Source: Opitutia bacterium (GTDB taxonomy: Bacteria; Verrucomicrobiota; Verrucomicrobiia; Opitutales; Opitutaceae). Taken from it: DNA of 48,902 nucleotides. Where the stretch lies: positions 1 to 48,902 of the forward strand of contig CANJIU010000074.1 in assembly GCA_947474365.1 (NCBI GenBank), in the 5' to 3' direction. The notes beneath the pieces are model-generated. The model was not told where the DNA came from, ran no database searches, and saw nothing but the letters and a program-made list of their open reading frames with translations. This document shows, in pieces, positions 26,303-34,461 of this stretch (its first letter is position 1; the number at the start of each line of letters is the position of its first letter). Both the position numbers and the translations under genes were made by a program.

Positions 26303-27583
26303 ATGAAGGTCCTCAAAGAGGGCGGACACCGTCTCTTCGAAAACGATCCCGAGACCGCGAAGTACGTCGCGGAGATGCTCGCCCACCTCCGGACCCACGG
26401 CCTCGACGCCGTGCGCGAGTTGAGCGCGAAGTTCGACGGCTGGGCGCCGGAGAGTTTCGAGCTCACTCCGCGGGAAATCGACGCGGCGATTTCCCGTTGT
26501 TCCGACGAGCTGGTTCGTGACACGGCCTATTGCCAGGACAACGTGCGGCGGTTTGCGCAGGCTCAACTGGCCACGATGGGTGCGCTTGAGACAGAGATTC
26601 GTCCAGGGGTCCGGCTGGGCCACCGGCACATTCCCGTGCGCTCGGTTGGCAGCTATATTCCCGGCGGCCGGTATCCGATGTTTGGCTCAGCGCAGATGAG
26701 CATCATCCCGGCGAAAGTGGCCGGTGTGCAAAGCGTCGTCGCCTGCACGCCGCCCGTTAAAGGTTCGGGCTGTTTCCCTGCCACGATCAACGCGATGAAG
26801 GCGGCGGGCGCAGACCGGATCTTTGTCGTGGGCGGCGTGCCCGCCATGGCGCTGATGGCGTTCGGGATGGGAGTGGTGGAACCGGTCGATATTCTCTGTG
26901 GCGCCGGCAACAAGTTTGTGGCGGAGGCCAAGCGCCAACTCTTCGGCCAATGCGGCATCGATCTGCTCGCGGGCCCGACCGAAATTGCGATCATCGCCGA
27001 CGACTCGGCGGATCCGGCGCTCGTCGCGTGCGATCTGCTTGGTCAGGCGGAACACGATCCGGCGAGTGGCCAGCTCTGCGTGTGCCTGAGCGAGCGGTTT
27101 GGGCGCGAGACCCTGAAGGAGGTCGAGCGGCAGTTGGCGGTGTTGCCGACACGCGAAATCGCCGGGGCTTCCTGGGCGACCCACGGTAAACTCTACGTCG
27201 CGGAGGACGCCGCGGAAGCAGTCCGTATATCCGACGATTACGCGCCGGAGCATTTGGAACTGCACGTCGCGGACACGGATTTCTATTTCGAGCGACTCCG
27301 GAATTACGGCTCACTCTTCATCGGCGAGGAGACCACGGTGGCGTACGGAGACAAGAGCATCGGGACGAATCACATTCTGCCGACGAGCCGGTCGGCGCGG
27401 TATACGGGCGGCGTCTGGGTCGGAAAATTCCTGAAGACCGTCACGTACCAGCGCATGACGCGGGCGGCGAGTGTCGAGGTCGGCGCCGTGACGGCCCGGC
27501 AATGCGACGTCGAACGCATGCAAGCGCACGCGATCACGGCGCGGGTCCGGATGGAACGGTACGGCGCCAAAACGACACTTTAA
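26303..27583 (+). CDS. Histidinol-dehydrogenase-family enzyme, probably catabolic
   Basis: This is a 426-aa NAD-dependent zinc dehydrogenase of the HisD family. Zinc ligands are recognisable as Q248 and H251 (GQAEHDPASGQ), D350 (AYGDKSIGTNHILPT) and H409 (MQAHAITAR). The catalytic pair is E316-H317 (APEHLELHV), and E404 also matches the substrate-contact position. True HisD oxidises histidinol to histidine in two NAD-dependent steps. No other histidine-biosynthesis gene is nearby, and the segment PGGRYPMFGSAQMSIIPAKV differs from the usual HisD wording. It looks closer to the catabolic branch that includes HpsN, which oxidises sulfopropanediol; this is from memory and not tested. It lies between the receptor and a sialidase-like gene in one operon. 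Confidence 0.88.
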   Translation: MKVLKEGGHRLFENDPETAKYVAEMLAHLRTHGLDAVRELSAKFDGWAPESFELTPREIDAAISRCSDELVRDTAYCQDNVRRFAQAQLATMGALETEIRPGVRLGHRHIPVRSVGSYIPGGRYPMFGSAQMSIIPAKVAGVQSVVACTPPVKGSGCFPATINAMKAAGADRIFVVGGVPAMALMAFGMGVVEPVDILCGAGNKFVAEAKRQLFGQCGIDLLAGPTEIAIIADDSADPALVACDLLGQAEHDPASGQLCVCLSERFGRETLKEVERQLAVLPTREIAGASWATHGKLYVAEDAAEAVRISDDYAPEHLELHVADTDFYFERLRNYGSLFIGEETTVAYGDKSIGTNHILPTSRSARYTGGVWVGKFLKTVTYQRMTRAASVEVGAVTARQCDVERMQAHAITARVRMERYGAKTTL

Positions 27584-27584
27584 T

Positions 27585-28769
27585 ATGATGATGACTTTGC
27601 TCCGACAGTTTTGGCGAATTTGGGCCGGCATTTCCCTGAGTGCCGTCCTGTGCGCCGCGGTACCGCCCTCGGTCGGAGTTGAGAAAATCGGAGACGTCGT
27701 GATTTACGCCGATACGCGCTTTCACAACGCGTTTCCCTCGCTCGTGCGACGTCCGGACGGCGAGTTGCTGGTGGCGTTCCGTCGGGCGCCGGATCGCCGT
27801 CAATTGGGCGATTTGAAATATTCCCACACGGATCCGAACAGCTACCTCATGCTGGTGCGTTCCCGGGATGGCGGGCAGACTTGGTCGAAGACGCCCGAAC
27901 TCCTCCATGCGCATCCGTTCGGCGGCTCCCAGGATCCGTGCATGGTGCAATTGAGCGACCATTCGATCGTGTGCAGCAGCTATGGCTGGGCCTGGATGCC
28001 CCCGACGGCGCTGCCGAAATTACCGCAGCCGAACGCGGTGGTCGGAGGTAATTTTGTCTTTCTCGGCGGCTATCTGCTGAAGTCGAATGACGGCGGACGT
28101 TCGTGGGGCCAGCCCATCTTTCCACCGCCGACGCCGGGGGATCCGCGCGTCGATATTTTCGGGCAGCCGCTCGGTGCGTACAATCGCGGTGCGATGTGCG
28201 AGGGATCGGATGGCAGACTTTATTGGGTTGTCGCGATGAACCCGGCCAACGCTGGCGCGCGCTCGGAGAATCATCTGATGATCTCGGCGGACAAGGGCCT
28301 GACGTGGAACTATTCCTGTCCGGTGGCCCAGGATGCCAAAGTGACGTTCAACGAGGCGTCGATCTACGAGACGCCCAAGGGCGTGCTGGTGGCGTTCCTG
28401 CGTACCGCGGGTCTCGACGACCATCTCGTCGTGGCGCGTTCGCGGAATCGGGGAAAGACGTTCGAAAAATGGGAGGATGCCGGGTTCCAGGGACATCCCG
28501 CTCACGCGACGCGCCTGCCGGACGGGCGCGTGCTCCTGGTCTACGGCTACCGCCACAAGCCCTACGGTGTCCGGGCGCGGGTTCTGGACGCGGAGTGCAC
28601 GAATCCCGGGGCGGCGCCGGAGATCGTTTTGCGCGACGACGGCGGCGGAGTGGACCTGGGCTACCCGTGGGTGGCGATGGTGGGAAAGGATCGCGCGATG
28701 GTCGTGTACTACTTCAATCGATCTGATGGACCGCGGACAATTGAAGGCACTTTACTCCAAATCAACTGA
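27585..28769 (+). CDS. Sialidase-like beta-propeller protein (first tandem copy)
   Basis: This 394-aa secreted protein has a signal peptide at about 1-26 and a sialidase/BNR fold. Asp-box-type repeats are visible, such as SRDGGQTWS and SADKGLTWN, as well as DTRFHNAFPSLVRRPDGELLVAFR at the first blade. The full arginine triad of true sialidases cannot be confirmed by eye, so neuraminidase activity should not be assumed. Many PVC relatives are of unknown specificity. It shares the block KPYGVRAR and a following DDG..LGYP segment with the protein at 30041, so the two are paralogs. The first ATG of an ATGATGATG run begins one base after the HisD-family stop. Confidence 0.86.
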   Translation: MMMTLLRQFWRIWAGISLSAVLCAAVPPSVGVEKIGDVVIYADTRFHNAFPSLVRRPDGELLVAFRRAPDRRQLGDLKYSHTDPNSYLMLVRSRDGGQTWSKTPELLHAHPFGGSQDPCMVQLSDHSIVCSSYGWAWMPPTALPKLPQPNAVVGGNFVFLGGYLLKSNDGGRSWGQPIFPPPTPGDPRVDIFGQPLGAYNRGAMCEGSDGRLYWVVAMNPANAGARSENHLMISADKGLTWNYSCPVAQDAKVTFNEASIYETPKGVLVAFLRTAGLDDHLVVARSRNRGKTFEKWEDAGFQGHPAHATRLPDGRVLLVYGYRHKPYGVRARVLDAECTNPGAAPEIVLRDDGGGVDLGYPWVAMVGKDRAMVVYYFNRSDGPRTIEGTLLQIN

Positions 28770-28784
28770 GAGCGGCTGACCTCC

Positions 28785-30044
28785 ATGAGCACAGATTCCT
28801 CCGACTCCCTCGCGGCCGACGTCAGTCCGCGGGTACGCGGTCTTTTTCTCAAGAATCTAGCCGAGTTTCAGACCGAACTGGCGCGGATTCACGCGGGGTT
28901 TGTCCCGGGACTGTCGCAGTGGAGCCATCGCAAGGAGATGCCGGCGTTGGTGTTTCGTTCGCTCCGTCGCGTGCAAGACCTGCGGCAACGCGGACGCGAA
29001 CTTGGCGTGTCGTTTCAGGACATGCATTTCAGCCAGCGCGTGGCGGGCCGGGCCTTGCTCGATGCCCTGTGCGAGGCGGCCACCTCAGCTGATCTGCTCC
29101 AAGGCGGCGTTGTGGTCGTGCACCGGGCGCTGATCGCGGCAATCGAGGGGTATTTGAAACGTAACGACACCGTCTACGATTTGCCGAGCGTCGCCTTGCT
29201 GGAGGCGGATCGCGACGAATTGGCTGCGCAGGTCCGGTGGGCCGAAGTGGCGCTGGCGGCGATTGCGGATCGCAGTGGACCGGGGCCGAACGCGGCCTGG
29301 GTGGAGCGGATCCAAGGGTTCACGATCACGCTGGGCGACGAACTTTGCCGACACCCTGCGCGTGGCGGCGAGGCCTTGAAGATCGGCCGGAGGCTCGGGT
29401 CGCTGCCGCTGGCCGATGCCGCCCTGCCGGAAGGTTTCCGCCACTTGGAATTCGGTCCCGATCCGTTGCCGCGGGAGAATGAATATCCCGACCGGGAGCG
29501 GTATCATGCGGTTAATTTTCTCCAGGAGGTGCAGGCGGCAGATTCGTGCGCCTCGATGCTCTTTGAGGCGCCCGACATGCCCTGGGATTTCTACTTTGAT
29601 CTCAGCCGGCACCTCTGGGACGAGTCGCGGCACGCGATGTTCGGCGAGCGCAAGCTGGCGGAGCTCGGCACGAGCGCCGCGGCGGCGGGACTCTCGACCA
29701 AGGCGTATGCGATGCGCCAAACCTTGGGGCCTTTGGATCGGTACGCCGCTCTCACCACGCAGGAGGCGGATGCGTTTCCCGGGAAGCATTTAGGCTTGAA
29801 GGATGCGATCGCCCATCGCGACGCCACGAGCGCGATGGCGTGGAGCTATGACATCGCGGACGAAACGCAGCACGTGCGCTTTGGGGCGAAATGGCTGCCA
29901 GTGCTGATTGAGAAGACTGGTGAGCCGCGCAGTTATGAGCAGGTCAACGCCGACGCCTGCACGTGGCGCGTGAGCGTTCTGGCCGAGGTGTACAAACCGG
30001 CGGCCGCGACCCTCCGGGGCGTGGTGGGAGGCGGAGCCCGATGA
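28785..30044 (+). CDS. Ferritin-like (DUF455-type) protein
   Basis: This 419-aa protein has no signal peptide. It is helical and appears to carry a diiron-type four-helix core in its second half: E248 (NFLQEVQAADS), E280-S-R-H283 (WDESRHAMFGE) and E360-T-Q-H363 (ADETQHVRFGAKWLP). The last motif with the HVRFG context resembles DUF455 ferritin-like proteins, a relative of MiaE-type hydroxylases. A fourth carboxylate ligand is not evident. The first 200 residues are unlike anything I recognise. It lies between two sialidase-like paralogs; its stop overlaps the second paralog's ATG by four bases. Oxygen-dependent chemistry on the imported compound is possible but unproven; a storage or tRNA role cannot be excluded. 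Confidence 0.75.
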   Translation: MSTDSSDSLAADVSPRVRGLFLKNLAEFQTELARIHAGFVPGLSQWSHRKEMPALVFRSLRRVQDLRQRGRELGVSFQDMHFSQRVAGRALLDALCEAATSADLLQGGVVVVHRALIAAIEGYLKRNDTVYDLPSVALLEADRDELAAQVRWAEVALAAIADRSGPGPNAAWVERIQGFTITLGDELCRHPARGGEALKIGRRLGSLPLADAALPEGFRHLEFGPDPLPRENEYPDRERYHAVNFLQEVQAADSCASMLFEAPDMPWDFYFDLSRHLWDESRHAMFGERKLAELGTSAAAAGLSTKAYAMRQTLGPLDRYAALTTQEADAFPGKHLGLKDAIAHRDATSAMAWSYDIADETQHVRFGAKWLPVLIEKTGEPRSYEQVNADACTWRVSVLAEVYKPAAATLRGVVGGGAR

Positions 30045-31180
30045 GATTGATCGCCGCACTCGCCCTCCTGTCGGCGGCGACGTTTGGCTTTTGTGGTTCA
30101 GTGCGCGGGGCGGAGACGGGTTTCGAGGTGATCGACACGGCCGTCATCAGCCGCCACCCGCACTACTTTCACGGTTGGCCGACCATGCTCTGGCACGATG
30201 GCCTGCTGCGGGTCGTATATTCGGGCGGACGAGAGGACCACGTCTGCCCTTTCGGCCGGGTAGAGATGATCGTCTCGCGCGACGGCGGCACGACGTGGGC
30301 GTGGCCGCAGGTTTTACAGGACAGCGCAATCGATGATCGCGACACGTCGCTCGTGGTGACAAAGTCGGGAACGCTGCTGGTTGGCTATTACGGATCGCTG
30401 GCGTATCAGGGCCACCTCCATGCGCCGGAGCGCAGGCTGGCGAAGGTCTTTGGCCCGCAGCTCGAGGAGCATCTGGCGCGCTGGCGGAACGCCGAACTCG
30501 TCACGACCGCAGATGAAAAGGAGAAGCTCCGTGGTCCGCGCATGATTCGCTCCACCGATGGCGGTCTGACTTGGTCGGCGCCCTATGTGGTGCCATGTTT
30601 CACGCCGCACGGCCCGACGTCGCTCGCCGATGGGACGCTCTTTTATGCCGGGGCCGATGGGAAGAAGGCGGGCGCCTGGATTTCAAACGACGATGGCCGG
30701 AGCTGGCAGCTGCGGGCCGAGATTCCCGTGCGGGCGGGGGAGATGCATGCAATCGAGGCCGACGATGGCACGATCGTTTTGCAGGTCCGCGACAAAGTTC
30801 CTGCGACGAGTGGAGTGGCCGCGGCGACCGTAACCGGCACGTTGCAGACGGAGTCGACCGACGGCGGTCGCACCTGGACCACGCCGCGCCCGATCGTGCC
30901 GGGTGGATATCCGTCACAGCTGTTGCGGCTTAGGAGCGGAGCCCTGCTGATGACCTACGGTGTGCGAGTGAAACCGTATGGCGTGCGGGCGCGGCTCAGC
31001 GACGACCGCGGTCGTTCATGGAAGGCGGAGATGATGCTGGCCGACGACGGCGCGAATGACAACTTGGGGTATCCGACCACCGCGGAGTTGCAGGACGGAA
31101 CGTTGGTGACGGTATGGTACGAGGTTACCCGCGATTCGAAGCTGGCCGTACTGCGGCAGATGCGGTGGAAGGTTCGTTGA
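30041..31180 (+). CDS. Sialidase-like beta-propeller protein (second tandem copy)
   Basis: This 379-aa exported protein has a signal peptide at 1-23 (cleavage after VRGA) and a sialidase-type six-bladed propeller. Five Asp boxes stand out: SRDGGTTW, STDGGLTW, SNDDGRSW, STDGGRTW and SDDRGRSW. It is paralogous to the protein at 27585, sharing KPYGVRAR and the LGYP blade. The ATG at 30041 overlaps the ferritin-like stop (ATGA), indicating coupling. A frame open from 29963 adds only arginine- and glycine-rich sequence. It is the last gene of the plus-strand operon and converges on the MFS gene with only 3 bp between the stop codons. A glycan-cleaving or glycan-binding role is inferred from fold only. 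Confidence 0.88.
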   Translation: MRLIAALALLSAATFGFCGSVRGAETGFEVIDTAVISRHPHYFHGWPTMLWHDGLLRVVYSGGREDHVCPFGRVEMIVSRDGGTTWAWPQVLQDSAIDDRDTSLVVTKSGTLLVGYYGSLAYQGHLHAPERRLAKVFGPQLEEHLARWRNAELVTTADEKEKLRGPRMIRSTDGGLTWSAPYVVPCFTPHGPTSLADGTLFYAGADGKKAGAWISNDDGRSWQLRAEIPVRAGEMHAIEADDGTIVLQVRDKVPATSGVAAATVTGTLQTESTDGGRTWTTPRPIVPGGYPSQLLRLRSGALLMTYGVRVKPYGVRARLSDDRGRSWKAEMMLADDGANDNLGYPTTAELQDGTLVTVWYEVTRDSKLAVLRQMRWKVR

Positions 31181-31183
31181 CGG

Positions 31184-32458
31184 TCAGTTCACCCGCGCGG
31201 CAGGCGCCAGTACTCCCGGGGCCGGTCGCATCGCGAACAAGATCACCGCGCACACCACCAGGCTGCCCGAGGCCATCAGGTAAAGCGTCCCGAGGCTGCC
31301 GCCGGCATCTCTCAGCGCGCCGCCGAAATAGACGGTGAAACCCGCGATGGTACAGTTGCAGCAGTTCAGCACGCCGTAACCGGTCGCCCGATACCGCGAA
31401 TCGCAGACCAGACAGAGAATCGGCATCATGTTGGCATCGGTGAACGTCCGCGTGAGCCCGTAGGTGATCAGCCCACCCACCGCGATGGCGAAGACACTCG
31501 CGTTGGCCATGACGAGCAGACCGACGGCGGCGATGCACAAGCCGATCGCGGGCAGCAGGATCCTCCCGCGCGGATTCGTCCGGCTCCAATAGTCGGCGAG
31601 CGCGCCGCCGATGAGCACGCCGACCATCGAAGCGGCCTCGCGATAACCCGTGGCGGACATGCCCGCGACGCCCTGCGACAGGTTGAAGTGCTCCTTGAAA
31701 TACGTCGGCATCCATCCGGCGATCGCCCAGCCGGCGAGCCCGAGCAGACCCCAAAACGCTACGGCGAGCCGGAAGGCCCCGCGGCTGAAGAGGCTCGTGA
31801 TCGCGGCGCCGAAGTGCACCTGCCCCTGTGAGGGGGGCGTAGTTCCATCCGCCTTGTTCGCTGGCTGGGGGGCGTCACGTAACAGTACCAGCAGGACAAC
31901 GGAGTAGCCGATTCCGACCGCGCCAAAGATCCCGAACGGAAAACTCCAGCCACGGCCTTCGGCAATCAGTCCGCCGATCCCACCCAGGCCGTTGCCCACC
32001 ATGATGCCCGTCATGTGCACCCCGGTGGCGAAGGAACGCGTCGTTCCGCGGTGATAATCGGCGATCAGCGCGAGTGCCGCCGGCAGATAAAACGCCTCGC
32101 TGATTCCCATCAGTGCGCGACTGAGCAGGAGCTGTTCGTAGGTCGTGACGTGTGCAGTCCACCACGTGACGGCGGACCAGACGAACAGGCTGCCGATGAC
32201 GACGCGGCTGCGGCTGAACTTGTCGGCAAAGAATCCCGCAAACGGACTCAGCGCCGCGTACACCCAGAGGAACACCGCGGTGAGCAGGCCGAATTGCGCG
32301 TCCGTCATCGGGATCGCCTCCACGATCGAACTGCGCATCGTCGTGATCATGATGCGATCGAGGTAGTTCAACCCGCCCACGACAAAGAGGAGCGCGACGA
32401 TGAGCCATCCGCGTGGCAGCGGTGGCTCGGTCGAGGTGGCAGGGGTAACGAAGGCCAT
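31184..32458 (-). CDS. MFS transporter
   Basis: This is a 424-aa inner-membrane carrier of the major facilitator superfamily, with about 12 hydrophobic segments in two halves. The conserved loop between helices 2 and 3 reads GFFADKFSRSRVVIG, and NYLDRIMITTM in helix 1 is typical of the anion:cation symporter / hexuronate (ACS) group. The ATG at 32458 places the first helix properly; a frame from 32566 adds 36 polar residues. The ACS relatives carry organic acids such as glucarate, hexuronates and phthalate, so an acidic substrate or product is likely. The gene is last in the minus-strand series and lies 80 bp after ridA, so it may have its own start site. Confidence 0.9.
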   Translation of the reverse strand: MAFVTPATSTEPPLPRGWLIVALLFVVGGLNYLDRIMITTMRSSIVEAIPMTDAQFGLLTAVFLWVYAALSPFAGFFADKFSRSRVVIGSLFVWSAVTWWTAHVTTYEQLLLSRALMGISEAFYLPAALALIADYHRGTTRSFATGVHMTGIMVGNGLGGIGGLIAEGRGWSFPFGIFGAVGIGYSVVLLVLLRDAPQPANKADGTTPPSQGQVHFGAAITSLFSRGAFRLAVAFWGLLGLAGWAIAGWMPTYFKEHFNLSQGVAGMSATGYREAASMVGVLIGGALADYWSRTNPRGRILLPAIGLCIAAVGLLVMANASVFAIAVGGLITYGLTRTFTDANMMPILCLVCDSRYRATGYGVLNCCNCTIAGFTVYFGGALRDAGGSLGTLYLMASGSLVVCAVILFAMRPAPGVLAPAARVN

Positions 32459-32538
32459 TGAGGGTGGGGTAAGTCTGACGAGTCCGACTGAAATCACCGG
32501 CCTCCGGGGCCGGACGGAGTTGGAACGATCGGGCCCGT

Positions 32539-32928
32539 TTACGGTCGGATCACGACCGCGACACACTCAATCTCATACCGCAGGGCCGCGGACAGGCAGT
32601 TTGTGATGGTCGTGCGGGCGGGAAACGGTTCGGAAAAATATTCGCGGTACAGTTCGTTGTAACGCGGCAGGTCGGTGTGGTCGCGAACGTAGTTGCGCGT
32701 CTGGATGACGTGCTTCAGGTCGCTGCCCGCGGCTTCGACAATCTTGCGGAGGTTTTCCACCGAGCGGCGGAATTCGCCTTCGAAGGTGTCCGACACGATC
32801 TTGCCGGTGGCATCGACCGAGGCCTGGCCGGAGACGAAGATGAGATCGCCGACGCGCACCGCCGGGCTGAACGGCAGGTGCGAGGTGGGCATGTCACTGG
32901 ATTTGGGATAGTCGATTTGGACGCTCAT
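32539..32928 (-). CDS. RidA family protein
   Basis: This 129-aa cytoplasmic protein belongs to the RidA/YjgF/UK114 trimer family, which hydrolyses reactive enamine and imine intermediates released by PLP enzymes. Family marks are AVRVGDLIFVSGQASVDATG, VENLRKIVEAAGSDL and the arginine in FPARTTITNCL, which binds the substrate carboxylate. The ATG at 32928 overlaps the stop of the M81 peptidase gene by four bases, so translation is probably coupled. It sits in the same operon as a class III aminotransferase, which fits a role in clearing or converting an imine produced in this pathway. Confidence 0.93.
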   Translation of the reverse strand: MSVQIDYPKSSDMPTSHLPFSPAVRVGDLIFVSGQASVDATGKIVSDTFEGEFRRSVENLRKIVEAAGSDLKHVIQTRNYVRDHTDLPRYNELYREYFSEPFPARTTITNCLSAALRYEIECVAVVIRP

Positions 32929-34433
32929 GCGAAGAGGTGGTTGGGTTGTTGGATGGGATCGAGAGGGTAGACGGGGCGTTGCACGTGGCGGAAGGGAAAC
33001 GACGCGATGTCGCTCGAACAGGGGCCGGGAGTGTCGACCCAGTGGGACGCACCGGCGATCGGGTTGTAGGCTTGCCCGTGAGCCACGGCGGCCTTCACGC
33101 CGATGACGGCAAACGCACACGGTTCAATCCCCTGGCTGCGGAACTGACCGAGGTCGAACGGTGGCGTCTTGTGAGACGTAAGGAGAATCGTGATGCCCCG
33201 GTGGCGGACCACGGCGCATGGGCCCATGTCGAAGTGGATTCCGTTGGCGGACGCGAGGTGGCTGTGGGGATCCTCCAGCGTGAAGCGGCCGCTTTTCTTC
33301 GAGACGAGCGTCACGTCCAGTTCGACGGGGCCCGGATCAAGCGGCCAGGAACGGCCGCCAATTGCCACGTGCGCACTTTCCCCGGGGCTAACGGCGGCGA
33401 GGCGACTCACGGTAACGGGATCGTTGATGGCGACGAGCGAAGGCGACACGTCATGGGCGACCAAGGCCCGGAGGATTCCGGTGCCGTCGCCGGGCGCGCC
33501 GGCGCCGATGTTGTCGGCTGGCTCCACCAAAATCACAGGCTTTCCGTTGGCCGGCGGAAGGCGCGCGATCACCGCGTCGACCGATGCGTAGCGCGCGTCG
33601 CCTCGCTCGCGGAGCGACCAGGCGAGTTCCGCCCCGGCGGTCAGGCAGTCGGCGGCGCTGCGCGCTGGATTGGCGACGACGGCCGAGAGGGTGACGCCGG
33701 TCTGCGCGGTATCGGCAAACGAAAAGCCGGCGAAGACGTTGTAGGCCCACACCGCGGGATCGGTCTGTTCGGTCTTTTCCGCCAACGCGGTCAGCGCACG
33801 CATCGGATCCGATGCTGTACCGGTGCCAGGGGGCGCCCAGATGATGGGGACGCGGCACCAGACCATGCGGGGCGTCACGCGTTCGCGCAGGCAGCGGTCG
33901 AGCAGGCGAGTGGCGCGGGCCGAGGCCTCCTTGGCATCGGTGTGCGGGTTCTTCCGATACGCCACGAGACCGTTGGCCTGCGCACACATCCGCGCCGTGA
34001 TGTTGCCATGGAGATCGAGGACACCGAAAAGCGGCAACGTGGCCGCGCCGGGCAGACGGCGCAGGCGTTCGAGGAATTCGCCCTCGGCGTCTTCCAGCGC
34101 CTCGGTGACCATGGCGCCATGGAGCACGAGGAAGATGGCGTCCACCCCGGCGGCGAGGGCCGGTCGGGCGCGCGTTTCGAATTCGCTCCAGAAACGTTCA
34201 AATGCAGAGGCATCGACCATCCCGCTGGGGATGGCATGGGCGTCGATCGTGGGGATGACGTCCCACTGACGGTCGGCGGCCACGGTCAGAAATCCGTCGG
34301 TGGGTGACTCGTCGCCGCGTTTCGCGAGAATTTCGTCGCCGCGGCAAACCTTGAAATCCTCCCAGCGGGTGGGGGCGCCGAGGAACGAGTGGGTCTCGTG
34401 ATAGAGACCGGCGAAAAGAATACGGGGCTTCAT
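32925..34433 (-). CDS. M81 family metallopeptidase (MlrC-like)
   Basis: This is a 502-aa protein of peptidase family M81, whose founding member MlrC cleaves linearised microcystin. The N-terminal pattern MKPRILFAGLYHETHSF, the D140-L-H142-G-N motif and the HTDAKE segment are family marks and likely metal ligands; VILVEPADNIGAGAPGDGT marks the C-terminal domain. There is no signal peptide. No mlrA, mlrB or mlrD partner is present, and M81 genes occur in many catabolic clusters whose substrates are unknown, so microcystin breakdown is not implied. It starts 28 bp after the aminotransferase stop and overlaps ridA by four bases. It probably opens an amide or peptide-like bond in the island's substrate. 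Confidence 0.91.
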   Translation of the reverse strand: MKPRILFAGLYHETHSFLGAPTRWEDFKVCRGDEILAKRGDESPTDGFLTVAADRQWDVIPTIDAHAIPSGMVDASAFERFWSEFETRARPALAAGVDAIFLVLHGAMVTEALEDAEGEFLERLRRLPGAATLPLFGVLDLHGNITARMCAQANGLVAYRKNPHTDAKEASARATRLLDRCLRERVTPRMVWCRVPIIWAPPGTGTASDPMRALTALAEKTEQTDPAVWAYNVFAGFSFADTAQTGVTLSAVVANPARSAADCLTAGAELAWSLRERGDARYASVDAVIARLPPANGKPVILVEPADNIGAGAPGDGTGILRALVAHDVSPSLVAINDPVTVSRLAAVSPGESAHVAIGGRSWPLDPGPVELDVTLVSKKSGRFTLEDPHSHLASANGIHFDMGPCAVVRHRGITILLTSHKTPPFDLGQFRSQGIEPCAFAVIGVKAAVAHGQAYNPIAGASHWVDTPGPCSSDIASFPFRHVQRPVYPLDPIQQPNHLFA

Positions 34434-34461
34434 CGTGGGGAGCGGGACGCCGGGAATGGGT

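Noticed and set aside
23743..26523. A 926-codon minus-strand open frame
   Set aside because: It mirrors the TonB receptor at 24064 and the start of the HisD-family gene, with no recognisable motif.
32925..34433. Microcystin-degradation (mlr) cluster
   Set aside because: Only an M81 family member is present; no mlrA, mlrB or mlrD neighbour exists, and the family is broader than MlrC.
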